Positions 1 to 8,819 of a stretch of DNA of 64,000 bases are shown one piece after another (the stretch's first letter is position 1; each line of letters starts with the position of its first letter). Position numbers and translations under genes: made by a program. A model generated the notes under the pieces. That model was not told where the DNA came from. It did no database searches and was given only the letters and a program-made list of their open reading frames with translations. Source of the stretch: Allobacillus saliphilus (lineage in GTDB: Bacteria; Bacillota; Bacilli; Bacillales; Alkalibacillaceae); NCBI RefSeq assembly GCF_018138385.1, contig NZ_JAGSIE010000024.1, positions 1 to 64,000 of the forward strand, written 5' to 3'.

Positions 1-240
1 CAACGCGGAAACCACCACATCCTGTGGAAGTACGTCCTGTGGCCAACGTTGACACTAGCCCGTCCTGGGCGTCGGGAGCAAAAGCCTAGGTGAGACCTCG
101 CAGTGCGTAGCACGAGGAGGCTCACCAGCTGCCCGCGATATAGAAGACACTGCGATTTATCGCAGATGTCGCCTTATGCCCTGTGGGTAAAAGTGAAGTA
201 TATTTCCGAAGCGAGTATTTCCACCGTACTGAATTAGAAT
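1..240. repeat. G+C-rich hairpin-rich intergenic element, probable dispersed Bacillaceae repeat
   Basis: This stretch has no convincing reading frame and is clearly richer in G+C than the genes beside it. It contains several strong hairpins: CCACATCCTGTGG near 15-27, GCCCGTCCTGGGC near 58-71, a long stem GGTGAG.CCTCG / CGAGG..CTCACC around 90-127, and CTGCGATTTATCGCAG near 150-166. The motif CCTGTGG recurs three times. From memory, similar GGTGAG/CTCACC elements occur many times between genes in Bacillaceae genomes, so I infer a dispersed repeat rather than a single-copy RNA gene. It lies at the window edge and may be truncated on the left. Confidence 0.5.
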
Positions 241-274
241 GGTTCGTATCTGTGTCAACTTTAAAGATTTTGTC

Positions 275-1516
275 TCAGTCTCTTTTTTCATTTTTAAAAT
301 CATTTAAAAAATCTTTCTGAAAACTCGTTGATAAATTTGGACGAGTTCTCTCTTTTGGCTGAATGAACACATCGTCGCCGTATTTTTCTTTCATATCTTC
401 AACCGTTTGATAAAGTTTTTCTTTTTCGGCTTCTTCTTGATATGTAAACAAATTTAATTGTTTGGACAGTTCATGCTTTGGTACAAGGTCTTGTGCAGTT
501 ATTCCTAGTAGTCTAATCGGCTCCCCATTCCAATGTTCATCAAATAACATCTTTGCATTTATGAAAACTTCATCTTTTTTTTCTACGAAGTCACGTAATT
601 GTCTACTACGTGTGACCGTTTTGCGATCGTGATAACGAATCATAATTTGAATGTTCTCAGAAACTACATCTTTATAACGTAATCTGGCTGAAACTTTATC
701 GGCCAATTGGTCTAATAACGAATCTATTTCTAGTTGGTCTGTTGTATCGTGTGGCAATGTTCGTGAATTCCCGATGCTCTTAAATTCATAAATGGCATCT
801 GGATCGACAGGACGATTATCATGTCCATTCGCACGGACGTGAAGTCGCTCTCCATTAATTCCTAAAAGCTGCTTCAATGCTACAACATCATGGTTTGCTA
901 AATCTCCAATTGTTTTAATTCCAAGCTTTTGTAGCTTCTCCTCTGTTCGTTCACCAACACCATACATTTCACCTATTGGCAATACCCATAACTTCTGCTC
1001 AATCTCTCGCTTGCGAAGGACAGTAATACCCATTGGTTTCTTCATATCAGATGCCATCTTGGCCAAAAACTTATTCGGTGCAATGCCAATACTACATGGC
1101 AAATTTAATTCATCATAAATCTTCTTTTGAAGCCATTCAGCAAGCTCGATTCCATTCATTCCGAAGTCATGGTCTGTCACATCGAGATATCCCTCATCAA
1201 TTGATACTGGTTGGACAATCGGTGAAACCTCATAAAGAATTGAAAATATCTTACTTGAAGCCTCTCGATATTTCTCGAAATTAGGTTGTAATGCAATTAA
1301 ATTCGGACATAACTCATAAGCTTTCCATAAAGGCATTGTCGTCTTGACACCTTTAGCCCTAGCTTCATAACTACTTGTTACAATAATTCCCTTTCGCTTT
1401 TCAGGAGCTCCAGCAATGGCAACCGGTTTCCCTTTCAGCTCTGGGCGATCTGCGATTTCAACGGAAGCATAGAAACTATTCATATCAACATGGAAAATTA
1501 CGCGACCTTTACTCAT
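275..1516 (-). CDS. dinB: DNA polymerase IV (Y-family translesion polymerase)
   Basis: Low-fidelity Y-family polymerase that copies damaged templates and extends mismatched ends. The 413-residue product starts with the catalytic motif FHVDMNSFYASVE, and the second carboxylate motif is SIDEGYLDVT near residue 105. A helix-hairpin-helix thumb (IGEMYGVGERTEEKLQKLG) and a little-finger domain follow, and the length fits the family. I chose the ATG at 1516, which gives MSKGRV, because AGGTGAG lies just upstream. The GTG three codons earlier is part of that ribosome binding site. It is the last gene of the leftward block and matches yqjH in B. subtilis gene order. Confidence 0.93.
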   Translation of the reverse strand: MSKGRVIFHVDMNSFYASVEIADRPELKGKPVAIAGAPEKRKGIIVTSSYEARAKGVKTTMPLWKAYELCPNLIALQPNFEKYREASSKIFSILYEVSPIVQPVSIDEGYLDVTDHDFGMNGIELAEWLQKKIYDELNLPCSIGIAPNKFLAKMASDMKKPMGITVLRKREIEQKLWVLPIGEMYGVGERTEEKLQKLGIKTIGDLANHDVVALKQLLGINGERLHVRANGHDNRPVDPDAIYEFKSIGNSRTLPHDTTDQLEIDSLLDQLADKVSARLRYKDVVSENIQIMIRYHDRKTVTRSRQLRDFVEKKDEVFINAKMLFDEHWNGEPIRLLGITAQDLVPKHELSKQLNLFTYQEEAEKEKLYQTVEDMKEKYGDDVFIQPKERTRPNLSTSFQKDFLNDFKNEKRD

Positions 1517-1597
1517 TTTTCTCACCTACATAATGGAAGCCCCATTCAATCATTGAATGAGGCTAGTTTACAACGGAAATAACTATTGTTCAATCGA

Positions 1598-2734
1598 TTA
1601 AGCTGAACCTTCTTCTGCAGCTTCAACCACAATCCCTGCAAGTAATGCAGAAATCTTCATCATTTCACTAATTGAAATTTCTTCTTCTGGAGTATGAATG
1701 TTCTTATAACCAACACATAAGTTTACCATTGGGAAACCATAGCTACTGATGACATTCGCATCACTACCACCGCCAGTTGCTTTCAGTTGTGGTTCCAATC
1801 CAACACGTCTGGCTGCTTGACTTGCCACTTTTACTACTTGTGTGTTCTCATCATGTTTATACCCTTTATACATAATGGTAACATCGACATCAATAGAGCC
1901 GCCAACTTCTTCCTCTGCTTGTCGGCAGGCATCCTTGATTTGTTCGATTTGGCGATCTAATTTTTCTGGAACAAGTGAGCGAGCCTCTGCAATAACAACG
2001 GCTTCATCGCTAACGATATTCGTTGCCTTTCCACCTTCAAATCGACCGATATTCGCAGTCGTGTCTTCATCAATCCGACCTAACTTCATTTTTGAGATGG
2101 CTTTTGAAGCTAGCGTAATCGCAGAGATCCCTTCTTCAGGTGCAACACCTGCATGAGCCGTTTTTCCATGGCAAGTAATTTCAAATTTTGCTTGAGTCGG
2201 AGAAGCGACGATTAAACCGCCTACATCCCCGTGACTATCCACGGCATACCCATATTTGGCATCGATGAGTGTGGCGTTCAGTGCTTTTGCACCAATTAAA
2301 CCAGACTCTTCACCAACAGTAAGAACAACTTGAATTTGGCCGTGGTCAATATCGTAATCTTTTAACAGACGAACCATTTCAATAATCGCAGCAATCCCCG
2401 CTTTATCATCAGCACCTAAAATAGTCGTACCATCAGATCGAATGATTTCATCGTCTATTTGTGGCTTGATATTTTTCCCAGGGACGACTGTGTCCATATG
2501 TGAGTTAAAGAAGATTGGGTCGACACCTTCTTTGGTACCTTCCAAAGTACAAATTAAGTTATTTGCTCCGTGGCCTGTTTTTTCCTTGGCGTCATCCTCG
2601 ACAACTGTAAAACCTAATGCTTCGAACTTTGCTCTGAGAACTACCGAAATTTTTTCTTCATTGCCTGTCTCTGAATCAATTTTGACCAGTTCAATGAATT
2701 CACTGACCAATCGATCTCGATCTGCTTGAATCAA
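1598..2734 (-). CDS. yqjE: M20 family metallopeptidase, tripeptidase T-like (YqjE)
   Basis: Cytoplasmic zinc aminopeptidase of the PepT/M20 group, probably cleaving small peptides. The 378-residue protein shows FNSHMDTVVPG (first zinc ligand and catalytic Asp near residue 80), GADDKAGIAAI (bridging Asp near 113), GEESGLIGA (catalytic Glu pair near 145) and an AVDSHGDVG motif. A dimerisation insert covers about 185-290. The start is TTG at 2734, preceded by AAGGAGG. It sits 12 bases behind the carboxyltransferase gene in the same orientation, the order of yqjD-yqjE in B. subtilis, so it is probably co-transcribed with the methylmalonyl-CoA genes. Its peptide substrate cannot be read from sequence. 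Confidence 0.88.
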   Translation of the reverse strand: MIQADRDRLVSEFIELVKIDSETGNEEKISVVLRAKFEALGFTVVEDDAKEKTGHGANNLICTLEGTKEGVDPIFFNSHMDTVVPGKNIKPQIDDEIIRSDGTTILGADDKAGIAAIIEMVRLLKDYDIDHGQIQVVLTVGEESGLIGAKALNATLIDAKYGYAVDSHGDVGGLIVASPTQAKFEITCHGKTAHAGVAPEEGISAITLASKAISKMKLGRIDEDTTANIGRFEGGKATNIVSDEAVVIAEARSLVPEKLDRQIEQIKDACRQAEEEVGGSIDVDVTIMYKGYKHDENTQVVKVASQAARRVGLEPQLKATGGGSDANVISSYGFPMVNLCVGYKNIHTPEEEISISEMMKISALLAGIVVEAAEEGSA

Positions 2735-2746
2735 ATGATGACCTCC

Positions 2747-4294
2747 TTACAATGGAATGTTTCCGTGTTTCTTTTTCGGTCGTTCTTCCTGTTTATTTTG
2801 TAAAATATCTAATGCTTGGACCAGTTTTTCTCTTGTCTCCCGTGGATCGATGACATCATCGACCATTCCAAGACCGGCAGCAACATAAGGGTTAGCGAAT
2901 TTTTCTCTATACTCATCAATCTTTTCTTTACGTGTCGTTTCAGGGTCGTCACTCTCGTTAATCTCACGAGCGAAGATAATATTCGCGGCTCCCTCTGGTC
3001 CCATTACTGCAATTTCCGCATTTGGCCACGCGTAAACCAAATCAGCGCCAATTGATTTACTATTCAAGGCAACATAAGCACCACCGTAAGCTTTACGTGT
3101 AATGACGGTAATCTTCGGTACAGTAGCTTCAGAGTAAGCATATAAAATCTTTGCTCCATGGCGAATAATTCCACCGTGCTCCTGTTTAACACCTGGGAAG
3201 AAACCAGTCACATCTTCAAATGTAATCAACGGTATATTAAAGGAGTCACAAAAACGAATAAATCTGGAAGCTTTGTCGCTTGAATCAATATCCAATCCAC
3301 CCGCCATAAATTTTGGTTGATTACAAACTAAACCGACCGTCTTTCCTTTTACTTTTGCAAAACCTACAACAATATTTTTCGCAAATTCTTTATGAATTTC
3401 AAAGAAAGAATTTTCATCAACGACTTCTTCGATAATGACACGTACATCATAAGGTCGAATGGAATCAAAAGGAATAATATCTGTCATATTCGGGCGGTAA
3501 TCATCCACTTCCTCCACTTCGGCTTCAGGAGGCTTTTCGTTATTGTTTTGTGGTAGATAACTAATTAAATCTTTTACTTGATCTAATGCCTCTTCCTCGG
3601 TAGCAGCTTTCAGATGCGCATTTCCGCTGATTGCATTATGTACATCCGCTCCACCTAAGTCTTCGGCAGAAATTTTTTCACCGGTAACCGTTTCAATGAC
3701 TTTTGGTCCTGTAATAAACATTTGAGATGTTTTTTCAACCATAACAACAAAATCGGTAATTGCTGGTGAATAGACAGCTCCACCTGCACTTGGTCCCATA
3801 ATAACCGAAATTTGCGGAATGACACCGGAATAGATGGAATTTCGGTAAAACACATGGCCATAGCCATCAAGCGAAGCGACACCTTCTTGAATTCGAGCGC
3901 CTCCCGAATCATTCAGTCCGATAAAAGGCGTTCCATTTTCCGCTGCTAAGTCCATGACTGCAGCGATCTTTTTACCGTGCATTTCACCAAGTGCTCCACC
4001 ATAAACCGTAAAATCTTGAGCGAATAAGTATACGGGTCTTCCATTAATCTTACCGAATCCCGTGACAACACCTTCACCTGGTGCTTTTTTGCCGGCCATC
4101 CCAAAATCGGTGACACGGTGTTCCATAAAAGCGTTCAGTTCCACAAAAGAGCCGTCATCTAGCAAATAATCGATTCGTTCTCGTGCGGTCATCTTTCCTT
4201 TTGCTTTTTGTTTTTCAATTTTGTCATCTCCGCCGCCTAATTCAACCTCACGGCGCTTGTCGTAGAGTTCATTAATTTTATCGTAAATATCCAT
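2747..4294 (-). CDS. yqjD: Acyl-CoA carboxylase carboxyltransferase (propionyl-/methylmalonyl-CoA type, YqjD)
   Basis: Carboxyltransferase subunit that moves CO2 between biotin and propionyl-CoA to form (S)-methylmalonyl-CoA, or the reverse in decarboxylases. The 515-residue protein has two crotonase-like halves. The N-half has the oxyanion motif SGGARIQEG near residue 132 and MGPSAGGAVYSPA near 167. The C-half has DVTGFFPG and ARKAYGGAYVAL-type motifs near 370-410. The start is ATG at 4294 behind AGGAGG; an upstream ATG would extend into mce. Two bases separate it from mce. No biotin carboxylase or biotin carrier gene lies in this operon, so partners must be encoded elsewhere. AccB/AccC at 34804-36694 are the nearest candidates, which is inference. 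Confidence 0.88.
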   Translation of the reverse strand: MDIYDKINELYDKRREVELGGGDDKIEKQKAKGKMTARERIDYLLDDGSFVELNAFMEHRVTDFGMAGKKAPGEGVVTGFGKINGRPVYLFAQDFTVYGGALGEMHGKKIAAVMDLAAENGTPFIGLNDSGGARIQEGVASLDGYGHVFYRNSIYSGVIPQISVIMGPSAGGAVYSPAITDFVVMVEKTSQMFITGPKVIETVTGEKISAEDLGGADVHNAISGNAHLKAATEEEALDQVKDLISYLPQNNNEKPPEAEVEEVDDYRPNMTDIIPFDSIRPYDVRVIIEEVVDENSFFEIHKEFAKNIVVGFAKVKGKTVGLVCNQPKFMAGGLDIDSSDKASRFIRFCDSFNIPLITFEDVTGFFPGVKQEHGGIIRHGAKILYAYSEATVPKITVITRKAYGGAYVALNSKSIGADLVYAWPNAEIAVMGPEGAANIIFAREINESDDPETTRKEKIDEYREKFANPYVAAGLGMVDDVIDPRETREKLVQALDILQNKQEERPKKKHGNIPL

Positions 4295-4296
4295 GA

Positions 4297-4704
4297 TTAA
4301 TCCTCCTGTTTCGGCTGACAAAGTTCTAATAGGACACCATTCGCTGCTTTTGGGTGTAAAAAGGCTACTTGCGTATCATGAGCTCCTTGCTTCGGCTGGT
4401 CATGGATCATACGTATGCCTTCGGATTTGAATTGTTCCAGTCTCGCATGGATGTCATCTACTTCTAGAGCGATGTGATGAATACCTTCGCCCCGCTTCTC
4501 GATAAATTTAGCAATTGGTGATTCTTCATGAAGAGGTTCCAACAACTCAAAATTACTTTCCCCAATTGATAAAAATGCTACTTTGACCCCTTCACTATCG
4601 ACTTCATCAACGCCTCTAAATGTTAAACCGAGCGTTTCGGTGTAGAAGGGCAACGTTTCATCTATGTTTTTTACAGCTATACCGATATGGTTGATTTTCT
4701 TCAT
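4297..4704 (-). CDS. mce: Methylmalonyl-CoA epimerase
   Basis: Converts (S)- to (R)-methylmalonyl-CoA, the form used by the mutase. The 135-residue protein is a vicinal-oxygen-chelate/glyoxalase fold with two beta-alpha-beta repeats. Metal ligands visible are His in INHIGIAVKN near residue 6, His in GIHHIALEVDD near residue 76 and Glu in VLLELCQP near residue 127. The usual length is about 135-145 residues. Its ATG overlaps the stop of the B12-binding subunit gene in an ATGA arrangement, which implies translational coupling. It corresponds to yqjC in B. subtilis. Position between mutase and carboxyltransferase genes makes the epimerase assignment firm. Confidence 0.92.
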   Translation of the reverse strand: MKKINHIGIAVKNIDETLPFYTETLGLTFRGVDEVDSEGVKVAFLSIGESNFELLEPLHEESPIAKFIEKRGEGIHHIALEVDDIHARLEQFKSEGIRMIHDQPKQGAHDTQVAFLHPKAANGVLLELCQPKQED

Positions 4705-5105
4705 ACGGAATCACCTTGTACTTTCTCCTCAATGAAGTCAGCAACAGCAGTCATTGGCGTACCTGGAGTAAAGATTCTTTGTATTCCATGATCCAATAAA
4801 AATTGTATATCTTCTTCCGGAATCACCCCGCCACCAATCACAGGAATGTCTTCCGCTTCCCTCTTTCTTAGCTCTTCCATTACTTTAGGAAATAATGACT
4901 TGTGAGCACCGGACAATGAGGATAGACCGATTACATCTACGTCTTCCTGAATAGCCGTCTGAGCAATCTGTGCGGCCGATTGCCTCAATCCCGTATAGAT
5001 TACTTCCATTCCACGATCTCTCAATGTCTGTGCAATGACTAAAGCACCACGGTCATGCCCATCAAGACCAGGCTTAGCGACTAATACACGTATCTTTCTA
5101 TTCAT
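4701..5105 (-). CDS. mcmA2: Methylmalonyl-CoA mutase, B12-binding small subunit
   Basis: Separate cobalamin-binding subunit of adenosylcobalamin-dependent methylmalonyl-CoA mutase. The 134-residue protein is a stand-alone B12-binding domain. KPGLDGHDRGA at residues 11-21 is the DxHxxG motif whose His is the lower axial ligand of cobalt. GLSSLSGAH near residue 60 and GGGVIPEED near residue 92 line the nucleotide-tail pocket. In many bacteria this domain is fused to the C-terminus of the large subunit. Here it is a separate gene 39 bases downstream of the large subunit and overlapping mce by four bases. Confidence 0.93.
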   Translation of the reverse strand: MNRKIRVLVAKPGLDGHDRGALVIAQTLRDRGMEVIYTGLRQSAAQIAQTAIQEDVDVIGLSSLSGAHKSLFPKVMEELRKREAEDIPVIGGGVIPEEDIQFLLDHGIQRIFTPGTPMTAVADFIEEKVQGDSV

Positions 5106-5144
5106 CTCTTCTTCACCTCTCTTAAAAACGATAAACTGTATTCA

Positions 5145-6803
5145 TTAAGCACCTGTATATTCACCGAAGACGTCACGCATTGTATGACAAATTTCTCCGA
5201 CTGTTGCATACGCTTTCACACAAGCTAAAATATGAGGCATTAAATTTTCATTTGGGTTTTCTGCCGCTTCTTTCAAATCTTTTAATCTTTCATCGACTAG
5301 TTGTTGATCTCGATTAGCCCGAATCTCTCCCAGTCGTTCGATTTGCTCTTGTTCTAACTTTTCATCGACTTTTAATAAATCTGCATGCGTTTCTTCATCC
5401 GTTGTAAATTCGTTCATCCCTACTATAATATCTTCTTTCGATTCAATTCGTTTTTGTGCTTCATAAGCTGCTTGGTGTATTTCTCGTTGCATATAACCCT
5501 CTTCAACAGCTTGTACAGCTCCCCCCATATCTTCAATTTTGTCTAAATACTCACGGATTTGCTTTTCTACTTCGTCTGTCATCTGTTCTACATAATAGGA
5601 ACCAGCTAATGGGTCGACCGTATCAGCTACACCACTCTCGTGTGCGATGATTTGTTGTGTACGTAAAGCAATTCTTGCAGACTCCTCTGTAGGTAATGCT
5701 AGCGCTTCATCACGGGAGTTTGTATGCAAGCTCTGTGTGCCTCCCATAACAGCCGATAAAGCTTGTAAGGCGACACGCACGATGTTATTATCCGGTTGCT
5801 GAGCAGTAAGTGTAGAACCGCCAGTTTGTGTATGGAAACGTAGGCGCCAGCTCTTTTCATTTTGCGCTTTATATTTATTTTTCATCAAATCTGCCCAAAC
5901 TCTTCTCGCAGCTCTAAATTTTGCTACTTCTTCAAAGAAGTTATTATGCGCATTGAAGAAGAATGCCAAACGTGGAGCGAATTCATCAATTTCTAAACCG
6001 CTTTCAAGTGCTGCATCAACATAAGCGAGTCCATCCGCAATGGTGAATGCTGCTTCTTGTACAGCGGTAGAGCCTGCTTCTCTAATGTGATAACCCGAAA
6101 TACTAATTGTATTAAATTTTGGAACGTTGTCACGGCAATATTCGAAAATATTTGTAATTAGCCGCATGGATGGTTTCGGCGGATAGATATATGTTCCTCT
6201 TGCGATATATTCTTTTAATATATCATTTTGAATCGTACCAGTAATTTTTTCTTTTGGCACGCCTTGTTTTTCAGCAACAGCGATATACATGCATAGCAAT
6301 ACGGATGCTGGCGCATTAATCGTCATAGACGTACTTACTTTGTCTAGTGGAATTTGATCAAGCAATATCTCCATATCTTCTAATGAGTCAATTGCCACAC
6401 CAACTTTCCCGACTTCACCTTCAGCCATCGAGTCGTCTGAATCATAACCGATTTGAGTCGGTAAATCGAATGCGACGGATAAACCTGTCTGTCCTTGATC
6501 TAATAAGTAACGGAAACGCTCATTCGTTTCTCTTGCGGAACCAAAACCAGCATATTGACGCATTGTCCAAAAACGGTTTCGATACATTGTCGGCTGGATT
6601 CCCCGCGTAAATGGATATTGTCCAGGAAAACCTAGTTTTTCTGCATAGTCATCAAAATTCGATTCATTTTCAGGTAGATATAAAGGTTCGATAGGAATTC
6701 CAGATAGATTTGTAAATGGATCTTTTCTTTCTGGAAAGCGTTCTTTAACTTTTTCACTCTGTTGTTCCCATGTCTTTTTTTGTTCTGTAAAATGTTCACT
6801 CAT
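5145..6803 (-). CDS. mcmA1: Methylmalonyl-CoA mutase, catalytic large subunit
   Basis: Radical enzyme isomerising (R)-methylmalonyl-CoA to succinyl-CoA, feeding propionyl units into the TCA cycle. The 552-residue TIM-barrel domain has [26 protein letters not shown] and [11 protein letters not shown] motifs. Two residues set specificity. Tyr84 in RQYAGF and Arg214 in PSMRLI match the carboxylate-binding Tyr and Arg of methylmalonyl-CoA mutase. Isobutyryl-CoA mutases carry Phe and Gln there, so the substrate call is firm. The cobalamin domain is in the next gene. No gene for the G-protein chaperone MeaB is adjacent. A promoter with TTGGAC and TAAAAT, 17 bases apart, lies upstream at 6869-6897. 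Confidence 0.94.
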   Translation of the reverse strand: MSEHFTEQKKTWEQQSEKVKERFPERKDPFTNLSGIPIEPLYLPENESNFDDYAEKLGFPGQYPFTRGIQPTMYRNRFWTMRQYAGFGSARETNERFRYLLDQGQTGLSVAFDLPTQIGYDSDDSMAEGEVGKVGVAIDSLEDMEILLDQIPLDKVSTSMTINAPASVLLCMYIAVAEKQGVPKEKITGTIQNDILKEYIARGTYIYPPKPSMRLITNIFEYCRDNVPKFNTISISGYHIREAGSTAVQEAAFTIADGLAYVDAALESGLEIDEFAPRLAFFFNAHNNFFEEVAKFRAARRVWADLMKNKYKAQNEKSWRLRFHTQTGGSTLTAQQPDNNIVRVALQALSAVMGGTQSLHTNSRDEALALPTEESARIALRTQQIIAHESGVADTVDPLAGSYYVEQMTDEVEKQIREYLDKIEDMGGAVQAVEEGYMQREIHQAAYEAQKRIESKEDIIVGMNEFTTDEETHADLLKVDEKLEQEQIERLGEIRANRDQQLVDERLKDLKEAAENPNENLMPHILACVKAYATVGEICHTMRDVFGEYTGA

Positions 6804-6868
6804 TCATAGAACTCTCCCTTCTAATAACCATTCTACTATAAATATAAGGAATTTTTAATCTTCTTCAT

Positions 6869-6897
6869 ATTTTAATGGAAAAAATACACTTGTCCAA
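6869..6897 (-). promoter_or_regulatory. Sigma-A-type promoter of the methylmalonyl-CoA operon
   Basis: Read leftward, TTGGAC (6897-6892) and TAAAAT (6874-6869) are separated by 17 bases, a good sigma-A arrangement about 65 bases before the mutase start codon. Its -35 hexamer overlaps the -35 of the divergent prli42 promoter. This is a sequence match only. Confidence 0.6.
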
Positions 6898-6918
6898 TAG
6901 CGAATTTTTCTATAAAAT
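6890..6918 (+). promoter_or_regulatory. Sigma-A-type promoter of prli42
   Basis: TTGTCC (6890-6895) and TAAAAT (6913-6918) are spaced by 17 bases and lie 37 bases before the prli42 TTG start. The -35 hexamer overlaps that of the leftward mutase promoter, so the two polymerases would compete for the same site. No sigma-B-like GTTT/GGGTAT pair was seen. Confidence 0.5.
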
Positions 6919-6954
6919 AAGAAGTAATGGATCAGAATGCAGGGAGGAATACAC

Positions 6955-7098
6955 TTGGCTAATCAAAAAAAGAAAGCGAGAGCACCGTTTTCGTCAAATA
7001 GAAGAAAAAAAGCTAAATGGACGACTATTGTCATTTACGCAATGATTATCGCAATGCTTTTAAGCTCATTACTTGCTGGAGCAGCTATGTTCGTCTAA
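6955..7098 (+). CDS. prli42: Prli42-like stressosome-associated membrane mini-protein
   Basis: A 47-residue protein with a TTG start at 6955 behind AGGGAGGAAT. The first 22 residues are strongly basic (KKKAR, NRRKKAKW). They are followed by one membrane segment, IVIYAMIIAMLLSSLLAGAA, ending three residues from the C-terminus. This layout and the VxYxMxxAMLLSxLLAG pattern match Prli42, the mini-protein that anchors the stressosome to the membrane in Listeria and is widely conserved in Bacillales. Here the basic N-tail would face the cytosol and contact RsbR-type proteins. The stressosome genes are not in this window. It stands alone between two leftward genes, with its own promoter and terminator. 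Confidence 0.75.
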   Translation: MANQKKKARAPFSSNRRKKAKWTTIVIYAMIIAMLLSSLLAGAAMFV

Positions 7099-7102
7099 TA
7101 AA

Positions 7103-7150
7103 AGAAAGCAACCACCATGTTCACTAGTTGTTCTGGTGGTTGCTTTTTAT
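7103..7150. terminator. Bidirectional terminator between prli42 and yqjA
   Basis: A 13-bp perfect stem (AAAGCAACCACCA at 7105-7117 with 7134-7146) is followed by T-rich sequence in both directions. It serves prli42 rightward and yqjA leftward. Confidence 0.85.
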
Positions 7151-7172
7151 TTAAATTTCATGATTGTACCAA

Positions 7173-8123
7173 TTATTTAAAGCTCTTAATCGATCGTTTC
7201 AATGTTAAATATTGTTCGATTTCATTTAAAAGAATATATAAATTAGCTTGTCTTTCAAACTCTTCTCGGCTGACAGGCAATTCCTCTTTGTTAAATCGCT
7301 GTCGAATATTACGTAATCGCTCCAAATATTGAATGGATGTATCCCCTGGATGTACATTTTTTGATAAATCTTCAAACAGCTTAGCAATATATTTATACTG
7401 GTTATCCGTTGCATTAAGGTGAGTAATAAAAGGCAGCATTCGTTCCAATATTTCAAATTGCTTCTCACGCATATGAAAATAATCAATATATGCATGTCGC
7501 GTGCGCAGAAGATGATTTTCAACATCTTTATTTGCTAAATCTTGTGCTTTCTCCAATAATTGCGCAGTTTCAGCTAATTCTTCGCCTGACCATGAATGGT
7601 CTCCTGTTTCAATAAAACGTGCCACTTCGTGTAATATTCGCGAAAAATTATTTTCAATTTCTTTTCGAATTTTGACTAAATCATCAGTTAAGCTAGGCAT
7701 ATATAAATTCAGTACAATTCCAATGGTAATACCAATGGAAAGCAAAATCACTTCATTAATAAACAAACCTACCGTTAACGCACCCGCATTATATATATGA
7801 AGGATAATCACCGTACTTGTTATGATTCCTTCTGTCGCTTTCAGTTTTACTGCTAAAGGGATAAATAATAGTAACGTCAAACTAAACGTTAGTGGTGAAT
7901 AGCCGATAAATTCAAATACCAATCCACCTATTGTGACACCAATTAAAAATGAATAAAACCTGGACCACGCTTTTAAATAAGAGGCTCTGCGCGTTGTTTG
8001 AATACATAACATGGTTATGACTGCCGCAGAGATTGCATAATCCAGTTGAAGTAACTGCGCTATAAATATGGCTATGGGAGCGCCGATGGCTGTTTTGATC
8101 GTTCGGTAGCCTATTTTAAACAT
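7173..8123 (-). CDS. yqjA: YqjA-type membrane protein, aromatic acid exporter (DUF939) family
   Basis: A 316-residue integral membrane protein. The N-terminal half (residues about 1-130) has about five hydrophobic segments, for example GAPIAIFIAQLL, AAVITMLCIQTT and FYSFLIGVTIGGLVFEF. The C-terminal half is soluble and helical. This matches the ArAE_1 plus ArAE_1_C architecture of the YqjA family, half the size of the FUSC/AaeB exporters. Transport of aromatic acids is a family label, and the actual substrate is unknown. I chose ATG 8123 (MFKIGYRT), which has AGAGAGG upstream; a TTG seven codons earlier lacks a ribosome binding site. It stands between brxB and prli42 and shares the terminator at 7103-7150. 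Confidence 0.82.
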   Translation of the reverse strand: MFKIGYRTIKTAIGAPIAIFIAQLLQLDYAISAAVITMLCIQTTRRASYLKAWSRFYSFLIGVTIGGLVFEFIGYSPLTFSLTLLLFIPLAVKLKATEGIITSTVIILHIYNAGALTVGLFINEVILLSIGITIGIVLNLYMPSLTDDLVKIRKEIENNFSRILHEVARFIETGDHSWSGEELAETAQLLEKAQDLANKDVENHLLRTRHAYIDYFHMREKQFEILERMLPFITHLNATDNQYKYIAKLFEDLSKNVHPGDTSIQYLERLRNIRQRFNKEELPVSREEFERQANLYILLNEIEQYLTLKRSIKSFK

Positions 8124-8212
8124 AATTTTTCCTCTCTTACTCAATTTAGTCTTAAACGATTACTGCATTAATGATTATATTAAAATAGGAATGATTTTAG
8201 TCGTTTACAGAA

Positions 8213-8246
8213 AAAACTGACGGGATAGAATGTCACCGTCAGTTAT
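8213..8246 (-). terminator. Terminator of brxB
   Basis: Stem AACTGACGG (8215-8223) with CCGTCAGTT (8236-8244), followed leftward by six T residues. Confidence 0.8.
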
Positions 8247-8268
8247 CCCTTTCTATTCATAGAAAGAA

Positions 8269-8700
8269 TTAATATTCTTCACAATACTCATCAAACAATG
8301 ATTGAAGTCGCTGAACAACTTCCATTGGTGTGGAACTTTCGATTTCTTCACGCGGAACCATTGTAAGAATTTTTCCATCCTTCAATAGTGCAAACGATGG
8401 TGAAGATGGTGGAAAGCCTTCAAAATAATCTCTTGCTCTTTCGGTTGCTTCACGATCTTGACCTGCAAAAACAGTCACTAAATGATCTGGTCTTTTATCA
8501 AAATGAATCGAATTTGTCGCAGCTGGACGTGCAACACCACCAGCACAGCCACACATTGAGTTAATAGCTACAAGTGTAGTTCCTTTTCGAGTAAGTGCCT
8601 GATCGACTTCTTCAGGTGTTTTCAATTCTTCATAGCCAGAATTCGTAAGCTCTTCACGTGCTTGCTTAGACATATCTTCCATATATAGGCTAAAATCCAT
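8269..8700 (-). CDS. brxB: Bacilliredoxin BrxB (YqiW)
   Basis: Thiol-disulfide protein that removes bacillithiol from S-bacillithiolated proteins in the cytosol. The 143-residue, thioredoxin-like protein carries the diagnostic [13 protein letters not shown] motif near residues 48-60. Its CGC active site is the bacilliredoxin signature, and DUF1094-family features such as [17 protein letters not shown] follow. Length agrees with YqiW. It is a single gene between the bkd operon and yqjA with its own terminator. Its presence implies that the organism makes bacillithiol. Confidence 0.92.
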   Translation of the reverse strand: MDFSLYMEDMSKQAREELTNSGYEELKTPEEVDQALTRKGTTLVAINSMCGCAGGVARPAATNSIHFDKRPDHLVTVFAGQDREATERARDYFEGFPPSSPSFALLKDGKILTMVPREEIESSTPMEVVQRLQSLFDEYCEEY

Positions 8701-8819
8701 CTATGTGTACCCCCTAATTTTCTAAGTGTCAATTTCATCCTATCAGCTTCGAACAAGCTTTTCAATTTATTTGCTATAGCTATTTAACTATAAGATCAAA
8801 TGATTATATGCTTGTTTTA

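Noticed and set aside
1-240. 6S RNA or another known housekeeping RNA
   Set aside because: The hairpin order does not form the single long bulged rod of 6S RNA, and I could match no known RNA class.
5145-6803. Isobutyryl-CoA mutase instead of methylmalonyl-CoA mutase
   Set aside because: Tyr84 and Arg214 are the methylmalonyl-type residues, and epimerase and carboxyltransferase genes are linked.
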